In this document: positions 1 through 6,004 of the stretch, piece by piece | Layout of the letters: each line of letters opens with the position of its first letter | Numbering within the stretch: position 1 is the first letter of the stretch | Source: JBLKSS01 sp047607725 | GTDB lineage: Bacteria; Pseudomonadota; Gammaproteobacteria; Enterobacterales; Enterobacteriaceae | Length of the DNA: 15,022 nucleotides | Direction of reading: 5' to 3' | Assembly: GCF_047607725.1 (NCBI RefSeq) | Contig: NZ_JBLKSS010000033.1 | Location: 1 to 15,022 of the forward strand | Position numbers and translations under genes: made by a program | Notes under the pieces: generated by a model | What the model was told of the DNA's origin: nothing | What the model saw: only the letters and a program-made list of their open reading frames with translations | Database searches by the model: none

Positions 1-222
1 GCGCTGCGGGTAATAAGCCTGGGTCGCAAGAACTATCTGTTCTTCGGTTCGGATAGCGGCGGCGACCGGGCGGCGCTGATGTATACGCTGATCGGCAGTT
101 GCAAACTGAACGGCGTGGAGCCGGAAGCGTATCTGCGCCACGTGCTGGCGATTATCGCGGATCATCCCATCAACAAAATCAAAGAGCTCCTGCCGTGGAA
201 CCTCACCATCCCTGCTGAATAA
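1..222 (+). CDS. tnpC: IS66-family transposase (TnpC), C-terminal part
   Basis: This is the last 73 residues of the large transposase of an IS66-family element; the start lies before the window. The reading frame is open from base 1 and stops at 220-222. It shows the family's C-terminal pattern: a GSDSGGDRAA segment, then a KLNGVEPEAYLRHVL segment, then ADHPINKIKELLPWN close to the stop. The product would be the DDE-type transposase that cuts and joins the IS ends. The frame has no stop or frameshift here, but whether the whole protein is intact cannot be seen. The gene ends 30 bases before the inverted repeat at 252, normal spacing for an IS. The family call is strong. Confidence 0.88.
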   Translation, partial: ALRVISLGRKNYLFFGSDSGGDRAALMYTLIGSCKLNGVEPEAYLRHVLAIIADHPINKIKELLPWNLTIPAE

Positions 223-225
223 CTG

Positions 226-858
226 TCAATACGGCGCTGGGCGTACGCTTACATCCTGACAATGGGCGAAGAAATAGTGCTTGAACTTTTCGCCGCTGAC
301 GGCACCTTTGACCAAATCCTGGTCAAGATCTTTCAGAATGGACAGTAAGTCGCGGTAGGACACCGCCTTGACGCCATCGAGGATTTTTTTGTTGCGTTGC
401 TCCGGCACCACCCGATCGCGGGGATACCCCTGACCGCCTTTGCTACCAAACAATTTTTCAAAGATGTACTGCATATTCAATTCCGCGCCCCAACCAAAGC
501 CTTTGGCAAACTGCAGCGAGATGGTGTTACCGTCATTGATTTGCGCAAACATATAGCCGTCGGACGGATCGACCGCCAGACCGCAAATGACGCCTGGGAA
601 AGAATTACAGGCCAACATCGCGCCGGCGCCGGTGCCGGTGCCGCAGCCGGTCACCACATAATCCACCGCGCCCGCGTTCAACAATATGGCAGCCAAGATC
701 CCATTTTGCACATAGGTAAGCGAGTGGGGGTCTTCGGCGGAGTACATCCCGTAATTGAACACCTCATGTCCGAGCGGTGCCACCGCCCCCTTCAGGGTAT
801 TGAAAATCAATTCATTTTTCGCCGCCTGGCTGTTTTCATTAATTAAGGCAATTTTCAT
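226..858 (-). CDS. RpiB/LacA/LacB-family sugar isomerase, probable DhuI-type uronate isomerase, tail replaced by IS66 end
   Basis: The 210-residue product belongs to the RpiB/LacAB sugar-phosphate isomerase family. The hallmark is the loop CGTGTG at residues 72-77, with a conserved Asn (N85) shortly after. RpiB proteins near 210 residues that sit next to a KduD-type dehydrogenase include DhuI of streptococci, which isomerises 4-deoxy-5-hexosulose-uronate from glycosaminoglycan or pectin breakdown. By context I infer that role here, acting before KduD in the cytoplasm. The ATG at 858 has GGAG eight bases upstream. The gene lies 37 bases behind kduD and is probably cotranscribed. Residues after about 202 (VSVRPAPY) and the stop are encoded by the IS66 inverted repeat at 231-252, so the native C-terminus is lost. 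The loss may be only a few residues, so activity could survive. A plain ribose-5-phosphate isomerase is less likely because of length and neighbour. Confidence 0.75.
   Translation of the reverse strand: MKIALINENSQAAKNELIFNTLKGAVAPLGHEVFNYGMYSAEDPHSLTYVQNGILAAILLNAGAVDYVVTGCGTGTGAGAMLACNSFPGVICGLAVDPSDGYMFAQINDGNTISLQFAKGFGWGAELNMQYIFEKLFGSKGGQGYPRDRVVPEQRNKKILDGVKAVSYRDLLSILKDLDQDLVKGAVSGEKFKHYFFAHCQDVSVRPAPY
231..252 (-). repeat. IS66 terminal inverted repeat (right end)
   Basis: These 22 bases read on the minus strand are identical to 14718-14739 on the plus strand. The two are therefore the inner, facing ends of two same-orientation copies of one element. The repeat also encodes the last residues and stop of the neighbouring minus-strand isomerase gene. 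Confidence 0.85.
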
Positions 859-895
859 GCTCGTAGCTCCGTATCGGATTCACTTATAAAAAGAT

Positions 896-1657
896 TTAAC
901 GTGCCAACCAACCACCATCCACGGCGAGGGTGTAACCGTTGATATAATCGGCCGCTGCAGAGGCGAGAAACACCACTGGCCCCATGACATCGGCCGGCTC
1001 GCCCCAGCGACCGGCGGGGATACGCGCCAGAATTTCTTGATTGCGGGCCGCGGAGGCGCGCAGCGTGTCGGTATTGTTGGTCGCCATATAGCCGGGGGCG
1101 ATAGCGTTCACGTTGATGCCGTGCTGAGCCCATTCATTGGCCAGCAGGCGGGTAATGCCCATCACGGTGCTTTTCGAGGCGGTATAGGACACCACACGAA
1201 TACCGCCCTGGAAAGAGAGCAGTGAGACGACGTTAATGATTTTGCCGCCATCTCCCTGGCGGATGAACTGCCGCGCGACCGCCTGTGATAAGAAGAACAG
1301 GGATTTACTGTTCAGATCCATCACCGAATCCCACTCTTGCTCTGTAAAATCAATGGCATCTTGGCGCAGAATGATGCCTGCGTTGTTGACCAAAATATCA
1401 ATTCTACCCGCGTGCGCCAGCGCCTGGCTGAGGATGTAGGGAATCACGCGAGTATCGCTTAAATCGGCATTTAGCCCATAGAACCGCCCGCCGAGGCGGG
1501 TGATGCACGCCGCCGTCTCAGCCGGGTCGCTGCGGTTCACGCCAATGATATCGCAGCCGGCTTGTGCCAGCGCGATAGCCATCGCCTGCCCCAGTCCGGT
1601 ATTGCAACCCGTTATCAGCGCGACCTTACCCGTTAATTGAAATGCGCTGAGTACCAT
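896..1657 (-). CDS. kduD: 2-dehydro-3-deoxy-D-gluconate 5-dehydrogenase (KduD)
   Basis: This 253-residue short-chain dehydrogenase matches KduD along its full length. KduD reduces 2,5-diketo-3-deoxygluconate to 2-keto-3-deoxygluconate with NAD(P)H, the last step of unsaturated-uronate breakdown before KDG kinase. Visible features are the cofactor glycine motif TGCNTGLG at 16-23, NNAG at 91-94, Ser145, the Tyr158-x3-Lys162 catalytic pair, and the C-terminal segment GYTLAVDGGWLAR typical of KduD. The ATG at 1657 was chosen over one 25 codons upstream because it gives the family length and N-terminus (MVLSAF) and follows AGAGGA at proper spacing. The upstream ATG would also begin above the promoter's transcription start. 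It heads a two-gene unit with the RpiB-type isomerase. The frame is intact and all catalytic residues are present. Confidence 0.92.
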   Translation of the reverse strand: MVLSAFQLTGKVALITGCNTGLGQAMAIALAQAGCDIIGVNRSDPAETAACITRLGGRFYGLNADLSDTRVIPYILSQALAHAGRIDILVNNAGIILRQDAIDFTEQEWDSVMDLNSKSLFFLSQAVARQFIRQGDGGKIINVVSLLSFQGGIRVVSYTASKSTVMGITRLLANEWAQHGINVNAIAPGYMATNNTDTLRASAARNQEILARIPAGRWGEPADVMGPVVFLASAAADYINGYTLAVDGGWLAR

Positions 1658-1694
1658 GTTGTCTTCCTCTCGATGCAGGTTGTAAGGCCGGATG

Positions 1695-1726
1695 CATGTT
1701 GGCATCATAGCAAAATGGCCAACATG
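1695..1726. promoter_or_regulatory. Perfect 9-bp inverted repeat around the kduD -10 box (candidate operator)
   Basis: CATGTTGGC at 1695-1703 and its exact reverse complement GCCAACATG at 1718-1726 enclose the -10 box and most of the spacer. The arm centres are 23 bp apart, about two helical turns, so one dimer or two could bind the same face. I do not recognise the regulator. A stem-loop in the transcript is unlikely because most of the repeat lies upstream of the expected start. Confidence 0.5.
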
Positions 1727-1732
1727 GTTCAA
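1704..1732 (-). promoter_or_regulatory. Sigma-70 promoter of kduD
   Basis: On the minus strand a -35 box TTGAAC (1732-1727) is followed by a 17-base spacer and a -10 box TATGAT (1709-1704), with TGC directly in front as an extended -10. Transcription would start near 1697, leaving a leader of about 40 bases with the AGAGGA ribosome site before the kduD ATG at 1657. Confidence 0.7.
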
Positions 1733-1733
1733 T

Positions 1734-1759
1734 AATAATGAAATATAGTTTTAATTATT
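1734..1759. promoter_or_regulatory. KdgR-like AT-rich palindrome upstream of kduD
   Basis: An imperfect inverted repeat, AATAATGAAA facing TTTTAATTATT around a TATAG centre, lies directly upstream of the kduD -35 box. From memory its core resembles the KdgR box (AATGAAA, short centre, TTTCATT), with a few mismatches in the right half. KdgR represses kdu and other pectin/uronate genes in enterobacteria, so the site fits the gene. A repressor site just upstream of -35 is less usual than one over it, so it may instead be an UP-like AT tract. Confidence 0.4.
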
Positions 1760-2062
1760 AAGATAAGCGGGCGCGGTCCCCGCCGATGAGGCACACTTAC
1801 ACCCCTGCTGACCGCCCGTTTCCCCATGCTTGCCTGACGCGCTATCAATCCTCCCTCGCGCGCTTAGCGCGTGGCCAGCGCCCCGCAGCTCCTCCTCAGG
1901 CTCCGCTCGTCTTCTTCAGACCCACCCGGTTTCCGCTTGCCCGGCGCCCCGTCGTTTTCACCCGGCCCGCGCGGTTCCCGTTTGCCAGACGCGACACCCG
2001 ATCCTGTTCAGACGCTGTTCCCGCTCCACGGCGTTAGGCTACGAACGTTAAACGGACCTCTA
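1760..2062. other. Low-complexity, GC-rich gap, no convincing gene
   Basis: No recognisable protein is encoded here. All short open frames are rich in Arg and Pro and lack a good ribosome site. The DNA is C-rich on the plus strand and contains the 45-bp duplication at 1906-1995. It may be a decayed coding remnant or expanded low-complexity DNA. Confidence 0.5.
1906..1995 (+). repeat. Two diverged 45-bp tandem copies
   Basis: Copy one (1906-1950) and copy two (1951-1995) align without gaps. In the frame starting at 1786 they encode LVFFRPTRFPLARRP and VVFTRPARFPFARRD. Several differences are synonymous in that frame (GTC/GTT, AGA/CGG, TTT/TTC, CGG/AGA), which hints that the frame was once translated. 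The evidence is thin. Confidence 0.55.
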
Positions 2063-2091
2063 TTGCCAACATCGGCAGAGTTGTTTATAAG
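2063..2091 (+). promoter_or_regulatory. Sigma-70 promoter of the XRE-type gene
   Basis: A -35 box TTGCCA (2063-2068), 17-base spacer and -10 box TATAAG (2086-2091) each match consensus at five of six bases. The start would be near 2098, about 30 bases before the ATG at 2130. Confidence 0.65.
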
Positions 2092-2129
2092 TCATCAGTC
2101 CAAGGGATCGGCTTATACAAGGAATGTTT

Positions 2130-2585
2130 ATGTATCATTACACTGATTATGGTTTGGAAACCGTTTGGCTCACCAACGGCTACCGCTGCGGGAAGCAGGG
2201 GGAGCACATCCAGGTAGACATAGAAGATAAACCCGCCCTGCATCAGGTATTGGCAAAACTACTCATCAATCGACGTAACCTTTTATCCTGTCATGAAATA
2301 CGCTTTCTGCGCCGTGAAATGAGCATGAGCGTCCATGAACTGGCGTCGGTGATGGGGGTGCAAAACGATGTGATTGAACGCTGGGAGCACGGTGAAACCG
2401 GTCTCCCGCGGGTCGCGGATGTTTCGNTGCGGGCTTTATTTGTCGGTTCGCGGCTGGAGGAAAGCGAGCCGGGACTATATCTGCACATCTTGTCGGAAAC
2501 TGAGTGCCGGCAATCCAGCGAAACGCTGTTTTTAACGTACGCCGACAAGGGATGGTGGCAAAGCTTTCTGCGTGATAGCTGCTAA
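2130..2585 (+). CDS. XRE-type helix-turn-helix transcriptional regulator
   Basis: This 151-residue protein carries a helix-turn-helix near residues 55-90: an LSCHEIRFLRREMSMSVHELASVMGV run, then NDVIERWEHGE, the pattern of XRE/Cro-type DNA-binding domains. The N-terminal part (MYHYTDYGLETVWLTNGYR) resembles small regulators that begin YHYTxxGL.xVWL and place the HTH in the middle; their targets are generally unknown. No zinc-binding cysteine pairs are seen, unlike MqsA/YgiT antitoxins, and no toxin gene is adjacent. The ATG at 2130 is preferred over 2124 because AAGGA ends six bases before it. Base 2427 is N; the codon NTG still gives Leu, Met or Val, so the frame is not threatened. It has its own promoter at 2063-2091. 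DNA binding is likely, the target unknown. Confidence 0.72.
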   Translation: MYHYTDYGLETVWLTNGYRCGKQGEHIQVDIEDKPALHQVLAKLLINRRNLLSCHEIRFLRREMSMSVHELASVMGVQNDVIERWEHGETGLPRVADVSXRALFVGSRLEESEPGLYLHILSETECRQSSETLFLTYADKGWWQSFLRDSC

Positions 2586-2613
2586 TGCCCCGGCTTTCGG
2601 CGTTAAATCAAGA

Positions 2614-2629
2614 TGTGACACATATCACT
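2614..2629. promoter_or_regulatory. CRP-like site 1
   Basis: TGTGA, six bases, TCACT matches the CRP pattern TGTGA-N6-TCACA at nine of ten positions, with an AT-rich right flank. It lies between the ends of two converging genes, where a CRP site has no obvious promoter to serve. It may be left over from a lost gene. Confidence 0.45.
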
Positions 2630-2673
2630 TTTCCAACCACGCCGCACGTTATCGATCACACTTCTTTTCGCTT

Positions 2674-2697
2674 AACCTGTGATTTGAATCACAGGTT
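2674..2697. promoter_or_regulatory. CRP-like site 2: perfect 11-bp inverted repeat (or bidirectional terminator)
   Basis: AACCTGTGATT and its exact reverse complement AATCACAGGTT are separated by TG. Inside is TGTGA-N6-TCACA, a ten-of-ten CRP match. It also ends in TTTT on the plus strand and would form a hairpin, so it could serve as a terminator for the regulator gene ending at 2585 or, in reverse, for the hydrolase ending at 2810. The sites at 2621.5 and 2685.5 (centres) are 64 bp apart, close to six helical turns. Confidence 0.5.
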
Positions 2698-2809
2698 TTG
2701 ACCGCGAGTTGCAAGCTCCGTCACGCTTTTAAACGTTCCGTCCGCCTAGCGCCTTTCTGCTTTTGAAATTACGCTTCAATTTCCCTGACGCGCTTTTAAC
2801 CTGTATGCA

Positions 2810-4399
2810 TTACTCAATGGCGTCGGCGCCCGGCCTGCAACTTTCGGCCAGCCGGCCAAGACGGGCGGGATCCAGCAGGAGGGGCAAGTTATGCGCCACG
2901 TTAACCTCGTTTTCAGCCAGCCAGCGGCCGGTTTGCTGCGCATAACGCTGTGCTGCATCAATGGCGGTGAGCAAATTATCCTGACGCGAACGGCTGGCGC
3001 CATACTGGTTCATATACCACCGCAAACTTATTACCTGACGGCCATGACCGAACAGGCGGGTATAGCGGACGGCAGAGGCCCAGGCACCGCAAAGCACGTC
3101 GGCGAACGTCGCTGGCAATTCGCCGTCGCGCCGCAGCGCTTGCTCCTGGGCGTACAGACGTTCGGCCAAAAAAACGTTCTGCTGTTGCTCAAGCTGCAGC
3201 AACTCCCACTGCACGCGGCCCGCCTGCTCATCGTCGCGCGGAAACAGCGCCTGAAACGATTGGCGCCAGTTGGCGCTACGGGCGTCGGAATGCAGCAGGC
3301 GCAGCGCGGTATCAATATCCGCCGGCAGTTGGCTGTGCTGATGCATCACCCGGCCCAGCAGATACGGCGTCCGGCACATCCAGTCGTAACTACTGATAAA
3401 CAGCTGGCGCACCGTTTGCCGCTGCACGGGATAGCCGGGGCGCAATCCCTTGCTGTCCAGCCACTCATCCAGCAATTCCGCAGCGCTGACCGGCGTCTCG
3501 CCGCACGCGATTCGCGCCAGACCATAAAGATTGCCTTCATTAATCGATCCCTGCAGGGGGCTATTGTGGATCCATTCCCAATCAAGGCGGGCGGTAATGG
3601 TCTCGAGCCTGTCGCCGGCGACCGATTGCGCCCAGCTGAGCCTGCCCTGCAGCTCATCAATCAGCAGGCAGGGCAGCAACGTCCAGTCGTAATCGATACC
3701 CCACAAATCAATATCGATCCAGATTTTGCGCGCGCCCATCGCGCCGATAGCCGGATTATTGGCGAAGCCAGGACGGTAATCGACCGCGGTGGCTTTCAGC
3801 GATGCGCGCACATCCGCCGGCATTTGCGCCAGTGTGCTTTGCAGCTGGCGCCGCAGCCAATCGTCATCGGTATAGTCGCGTAACACCAGCTTTTTATTTT
3901 GCCGCCGCAACTGACGATAAAGTGCGTCCAGGGGGACGTCCCACTGCCTCGGATGAAATTCCGGCGTTTGCAGGCTGAGAATGAGGCCGCTGACGTCCGG
4001 CAGCGTCGCCAGGGTGGCGCTGACGATCGCTTGATAAAAATGCTGCAAAAATCGCTGTCCCTGGCCGGGATCATCCGTCAGCCGCAGCTCGGGATACTTG
4101 TGCGCCAATTTACCGTCGTTGGGGAAAGCCTCCCCCTGCAGCCACAGCGTGAGCCGCCGCTGCCGGCAAAGACAACCGATACGGTGGAGATAATACAACG
4201 CGCTTTCGCGCTCATGAAAAAGATTGCTGCGATCCGCGCCCTGAAAAGTCGGCGAGGGGGGAGCCAACAGCGCCAGAATATTCTGCTGATGAATGATAAG
4301 CCCGGTAAAGCAGTAACGTTCGAGGATCTCCAGCAGCGACAGCACATGCGACCAGTGCCAGATTAGCGGCGTGTTCACCTCCAGCAGACGTTGCGGCAC
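2810..4399 (-). CDS. Alpha-glucuronidase-like glycoside hydrolase (GH67-like)
   Basis: The 529-residue protein looks like a member of the alpha-glucuronidase (GH67-like) group. The N-terminal part (LLEILERYCFTGLIIHQQNI, then ALYYLHRIGCLCRQRRLTLWL) has the alternating strand-helix pattern of a TIM barrel. RPGFANNPAIG near residue 208 and EGNLYGLARIACGETPVSA near 286-305 resemble segments of GH67 enzymes, which remove 4-O-methyl-glucuronic acid from xylan fragments. I cannot place the catalytic acids with confidence, so substrate is open. No signal peptide is seen, so a cytoplasmic enzyme acting on imported oligosaccharides is likely. The start is GTG at 4399: GGGAGGA lies just upstream and an in-frame TGA about ten codons before it. 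It is divergent from the Gfo/Idh gene. Kinship with kduD and the uronate isomerase nearby supports a uronate theme. The frame is intact. Confidence 0.55.
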   Translation of the reverse strand: MPQRLLEVNTPLIWHWSHVLSLLEILERYCFTGLIIHQQNILALLAPPSPTFQGADRSNLFHERESALYYLHRIGCLCRQRRLTLWLQGEAFPNDGKLAHKYPELRLTDDPGQGQRFLQHFYQAIVSATLATLPDVSGLILSLQTPEFHPRQWDVPLDALYRQLRRQNKKLVLRDYTDDDWLRRQLQSTLAQMPADVRASLKATAVDYRPGFANNPAIGAMGARKIWIDIDLWGIDYDWTLLPCLLIDELQGRLSWAQSVAGDRLETITARLDWEWIHNSPLQGSINEGNLYGLARIACGETPVSAAELLDEWLDSKGLRPGYPVQRQTVRQLFISSYDWMCRTPYLLGRVMHQHSQLPADIDTALRLLHSDARSANWRQSFQALFPRDDEQAGRVQWELLQLEQQQNVFLAERLYAQEQALRRDGELPATFADVLCGAWASAVRYTRLFGHGRQVISLRWYMNQYGASRSRQDNLLTAIDAAQRYAQQTGRWLAENEVNVAHNLPLLLDPARLGRLAESCRPGADAIE

Positions 4400-4438
4400 G
4401 CTGTCCTCCCGTTGACCAGTGCGGCGTCAAGAGCAGCC

Positions 4439-4468
4439 AACATAGAACCATCCCGCTTAGGCTGTCAA
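4439..4468 (-). promoter_or_regulatory. Sigma-70 promoter of the GH67-like gene
   Basis: On the minus strand a perfect -35 box TTGACA (4468-4463) is followed by an 18-base spacer and TATGTT (4444-4439), four of six for the -10. Transcription would start near 4432, about 33 bases before the GTG. No clear promoter was found for the opposite gene in this 107-base divergent gap. Confidence 0.55.
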
Positions 4469-4506
4469 TAACACGACGGCTCATCCTGTAAATCAAGAGG
4501 TAGGAA

Positions 4507-5901
4507 ATGAAAAAGTATGCGTTAGTCGGCACCGGGGGGCGCGCCGGTCTTTATATCAACGCCATCGCGACGGATTTCAGCGCCCGGGCCCGCAGGGTGG
4601 CGTTCTGCGATACCAACCGCATCAGAATGGCCTATGCCAATCAACTCATCGGCGCACAGGGACACGCGCCGGTGCCGCTCTATCCTGTGCAGGAATTCGA
4701 TCGCATGATCGCCGAGACCCGGCCGGACGTGGTGATCGTCACCTCTATCGATCGCACCCATCATCACTATATCTTGCGGGCGATGGAACTGGGCTGCGAT
4801 GTGGTCAGCGAAAAACCGATGACAATCGATGAGGAAAAGTGCCAGGCTATCCTGGACGCTATCCTGGACGCTATCCTGGACGCTATCCTGGACGCTATCC
4901 TGGACGCTATCCTGGACGCTATCCTGGACGCTATCCTGGACGCTATCCTGGACGCTATCCTGGACGCTATCCGGCGCACCGGCAGGCAGTTACGCGTCAC
5001 CTTCAATTATCGTTACGCGCCGCATCACAGCAAAATCCGTGAACTGCTGGTGGCCGGTACCATTGGCGATGTGTTCTCGGTCCATTTTGAATGGCTGCTG
5101 AATACCCAGCACGGCGCCGATTATTTTCGCCGCTGGCATCGCGATAAACGCAACAGCGGTGGGCTGCTGGTCCATAAATCAACTCATCATTTCGATTTGG
5201 TCAATTTCTGGCTGGGTAGCGAGCCGGATACGGTTTACGCCCAGGGAGATTTACGCTTTTACGGCCGGGCTAACGTCGAACAGCGCGGCATCACGGATTT
5301 CTACGCCCGCTGCCACCAAAGCCCGGCGGCCGAGCGCGACCCCTTCGCGCTGCAGATGGCGCAAAGCTCGACCCTGCGCGCCCTTTATCTGGCAGCGGAA
5401 CAGGAAGATGGTTACTATCGCGATAAAAGCGTGTTCGATGACGGCATCAGCATTGAGGACGTCATGGGGGTGATGGTGCGCTATAAAAACCGCGCCATCA
5501 TGACCTATTCGCTTAACGCTTATCTTCCTTGGGAAGGGCTGAACGTGGTGTTTAACGGCAGCCAAGAAAGACTTGAAATGAAACTAGTGGAAAAATCCTA
5601 TGTCAACGGCGGTGGCAAACAGGCGCAGGAAGGCACGCTGGACGAGTGTGATATCCGCGTGTTCCCGATGTTTGGCGACGCTTACCGGGTAGATGTCCCG
5701 CATGAGGCCGGCGGCCACGGCGGCGGCGATCGGGTGATGCTAAACGATCTGTTTGGCGCGCCGGTGGATGATCCTTTACGGCGCACCGCGGGATTTCGCG
5801 ACGGCGCGCTGTCGATTATGACCGGTATCGCCGCCAACCGTTCTCTGCGCACTGAAGCGCCGGTTAACATTAGCGCGTTAGCGATTACCTTGCCCGATTG
5901 A
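4507..5901 (+). CDS. Gfo/Idh/MocA-family oxidoreductase with an expanded (AILD)10 repeat
   Basis: This is a 464-residue NAD(P)-dependent oxidoreductase of the Gfo/Idh/MocA family, which act on sugars, inositols or their acids. An N-terminal Rossmann fold starts at once (GTGGRAG at 8-14), the conserved EKP is at 102-104, FNYRY follows the repeat, and a GGLLVHKSTHHFD segment ends at D230 with K224 and H228 in the usual active-site positions. The ATG at 4507 follows GAGGTAGGAA. Residues 114-153 are ten exact copies of Ala-Ile-Leu-Asp from a 12-bp repeat. The family normally has a single helix here (AILDAIRRTG), so about 36 residues are extra and the protein without them would be near 428. The frame is kept, so the gene is formally intact, but folding is doubtful. 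Its neighbour is the divergent GH67-like hydrolase, suggesting a sugar- or uronate-derived substrate. The exact substrate cannot be told. Confidence 0.85.
   Translation: MKKYALVGTGGRAGLYINAIATDFSARARRVAFCDTNRIRMAYANQLIGAQGHAPVPLYPVQEFDRMIAETRPDVVIVTSIDRTHHHYILRAMELGCDVVSEKPMTIDEEKCQAILDAILDAILDAILDAILDAILDAILDAILDAILDAILDAIRRTGRQLRVTFNYRYAPHHSKIRELLVAGTIGDVFSVHFEWLLNTQHGADYFRRWHRDKRNSGGLLVHKSTHHFDLVNFWLGSEPDTVYAQGDLRFYGRANVEQRGITDFYARCHQSPAAERDPFALQMAQSSTLRALYLAAEQEDGYYRDKSVFDDGISIEDVMGVMVRYKNRAIMTYSLNAYLPWEGLNVVFNGSQERLEMKLVEKSYVNGGGKQAQEGTLDECDIRVFPMFGDAYRVDVPHEAGGHGGGDRVMLNDLFGAPVDDPLRRTAGFRDGALSIMTGIAANRSLRTEAPVNISALAITLPD
4849..4968 (+). repeat. Minisatellite: ten perfect 12-bp copies (ATCCTGGACGCT)
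   Basis: The 12-mer ATCCTGGACGCT occurs ten times head to tail with no base difference, within the Gfo/Idh gene. Shifted by one codon it reads GCT ATC CTG GAC, Ala-Ile-Leu-Asp. The unit is a multiple of three, so copy-number change alters protein length but never the frame. Absence of any divergence indicates recent expansion, or an assembly effect. Confidence 0.97.
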
Positions 5902-5936
5902 CCGCTTACCGCGGCACCTGACCACTGCCCCATCCT

Positions 5937-5968
5937 GATTCTCCCCGCGGCGGTGAAAGGGGAGAATC
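5937..5968 (+). terminator. Candidate terminator after the Gfo/Idh gene
   Basis: GATTCTCCCC (5937-5946) and its exact reverse complement GGGGAGAATC (5959-5968) form a 10-bp stem with a 12-base loop, 36 bases after the stop at 5901. The following bases (GCTTTAG) give only a weak T tract, so termination may be inefficient or the hairpin may protect the mRNA end. Confidence 0.5.
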
Positions 5969-6004
5969 GCTTTAGCGGCGTGGCGAACACCAAAGTACTG
6001 GTCA

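Larger units (their letters stand above)
1..252 (+). mobile_element. IS66-family element, right end (runs off window start)
   Basis: This stretch holds the end of an IS66-type transposase gene followed by 30 bases and the terminal repeat. Read on the minus strand from 252 inward, the end begins GTAAGCGTACGCCCAG, the GTAA start typical of IS66 family ends. The same 22 bases occur at 14718-14739 in the orientation of a left end, which fixes the boundary at 252/253. Bases 253-260 (ATCCTGAC) would be one copy of the 8-bp target duplication usual for this family, but the partner lies outside the window. Confidence 0.85.

Noticed and set aside
397..846. Long plus-strand open frame over the isomerase gene
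   Set aside because: It is a shadow of the minus-strand RpiB-family gene; no family resemblance and no ribosome site.
2124..2585. Antitoxin of a toxin-antitoxin pair
   Set aside because: The HTH fits, but there is no small toxin-like gene on either side and no MqsA-type zinc domain.
2645..2660. Third CRP site ending in ATCACA
   Set aside because: Only the right half matches; the left half fits at one of five positions.
2891..3883. 330-codon plus-strand open frame opposite the GH67-like gene
   Set aside because: High GC makes the opposite strand open. Its composition (Gln, Arg, Ala rich) does not resemble a protein, and the minus-strand frame has family-like motifs plus promoter and ribosome site.
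4849..4968. CRISPR array
   Set aside because: The ten units are contiguous with no spacers and lie inside a protein gene.
4767..5006. Minus-strand frame encoding repeated Arg-Ile-Ala-Ser
   Set aside because: It is the reverse reading of the 12-bp repeat. A 12-bp unit without stops is open in every frame, so this is not evidence for a gene.
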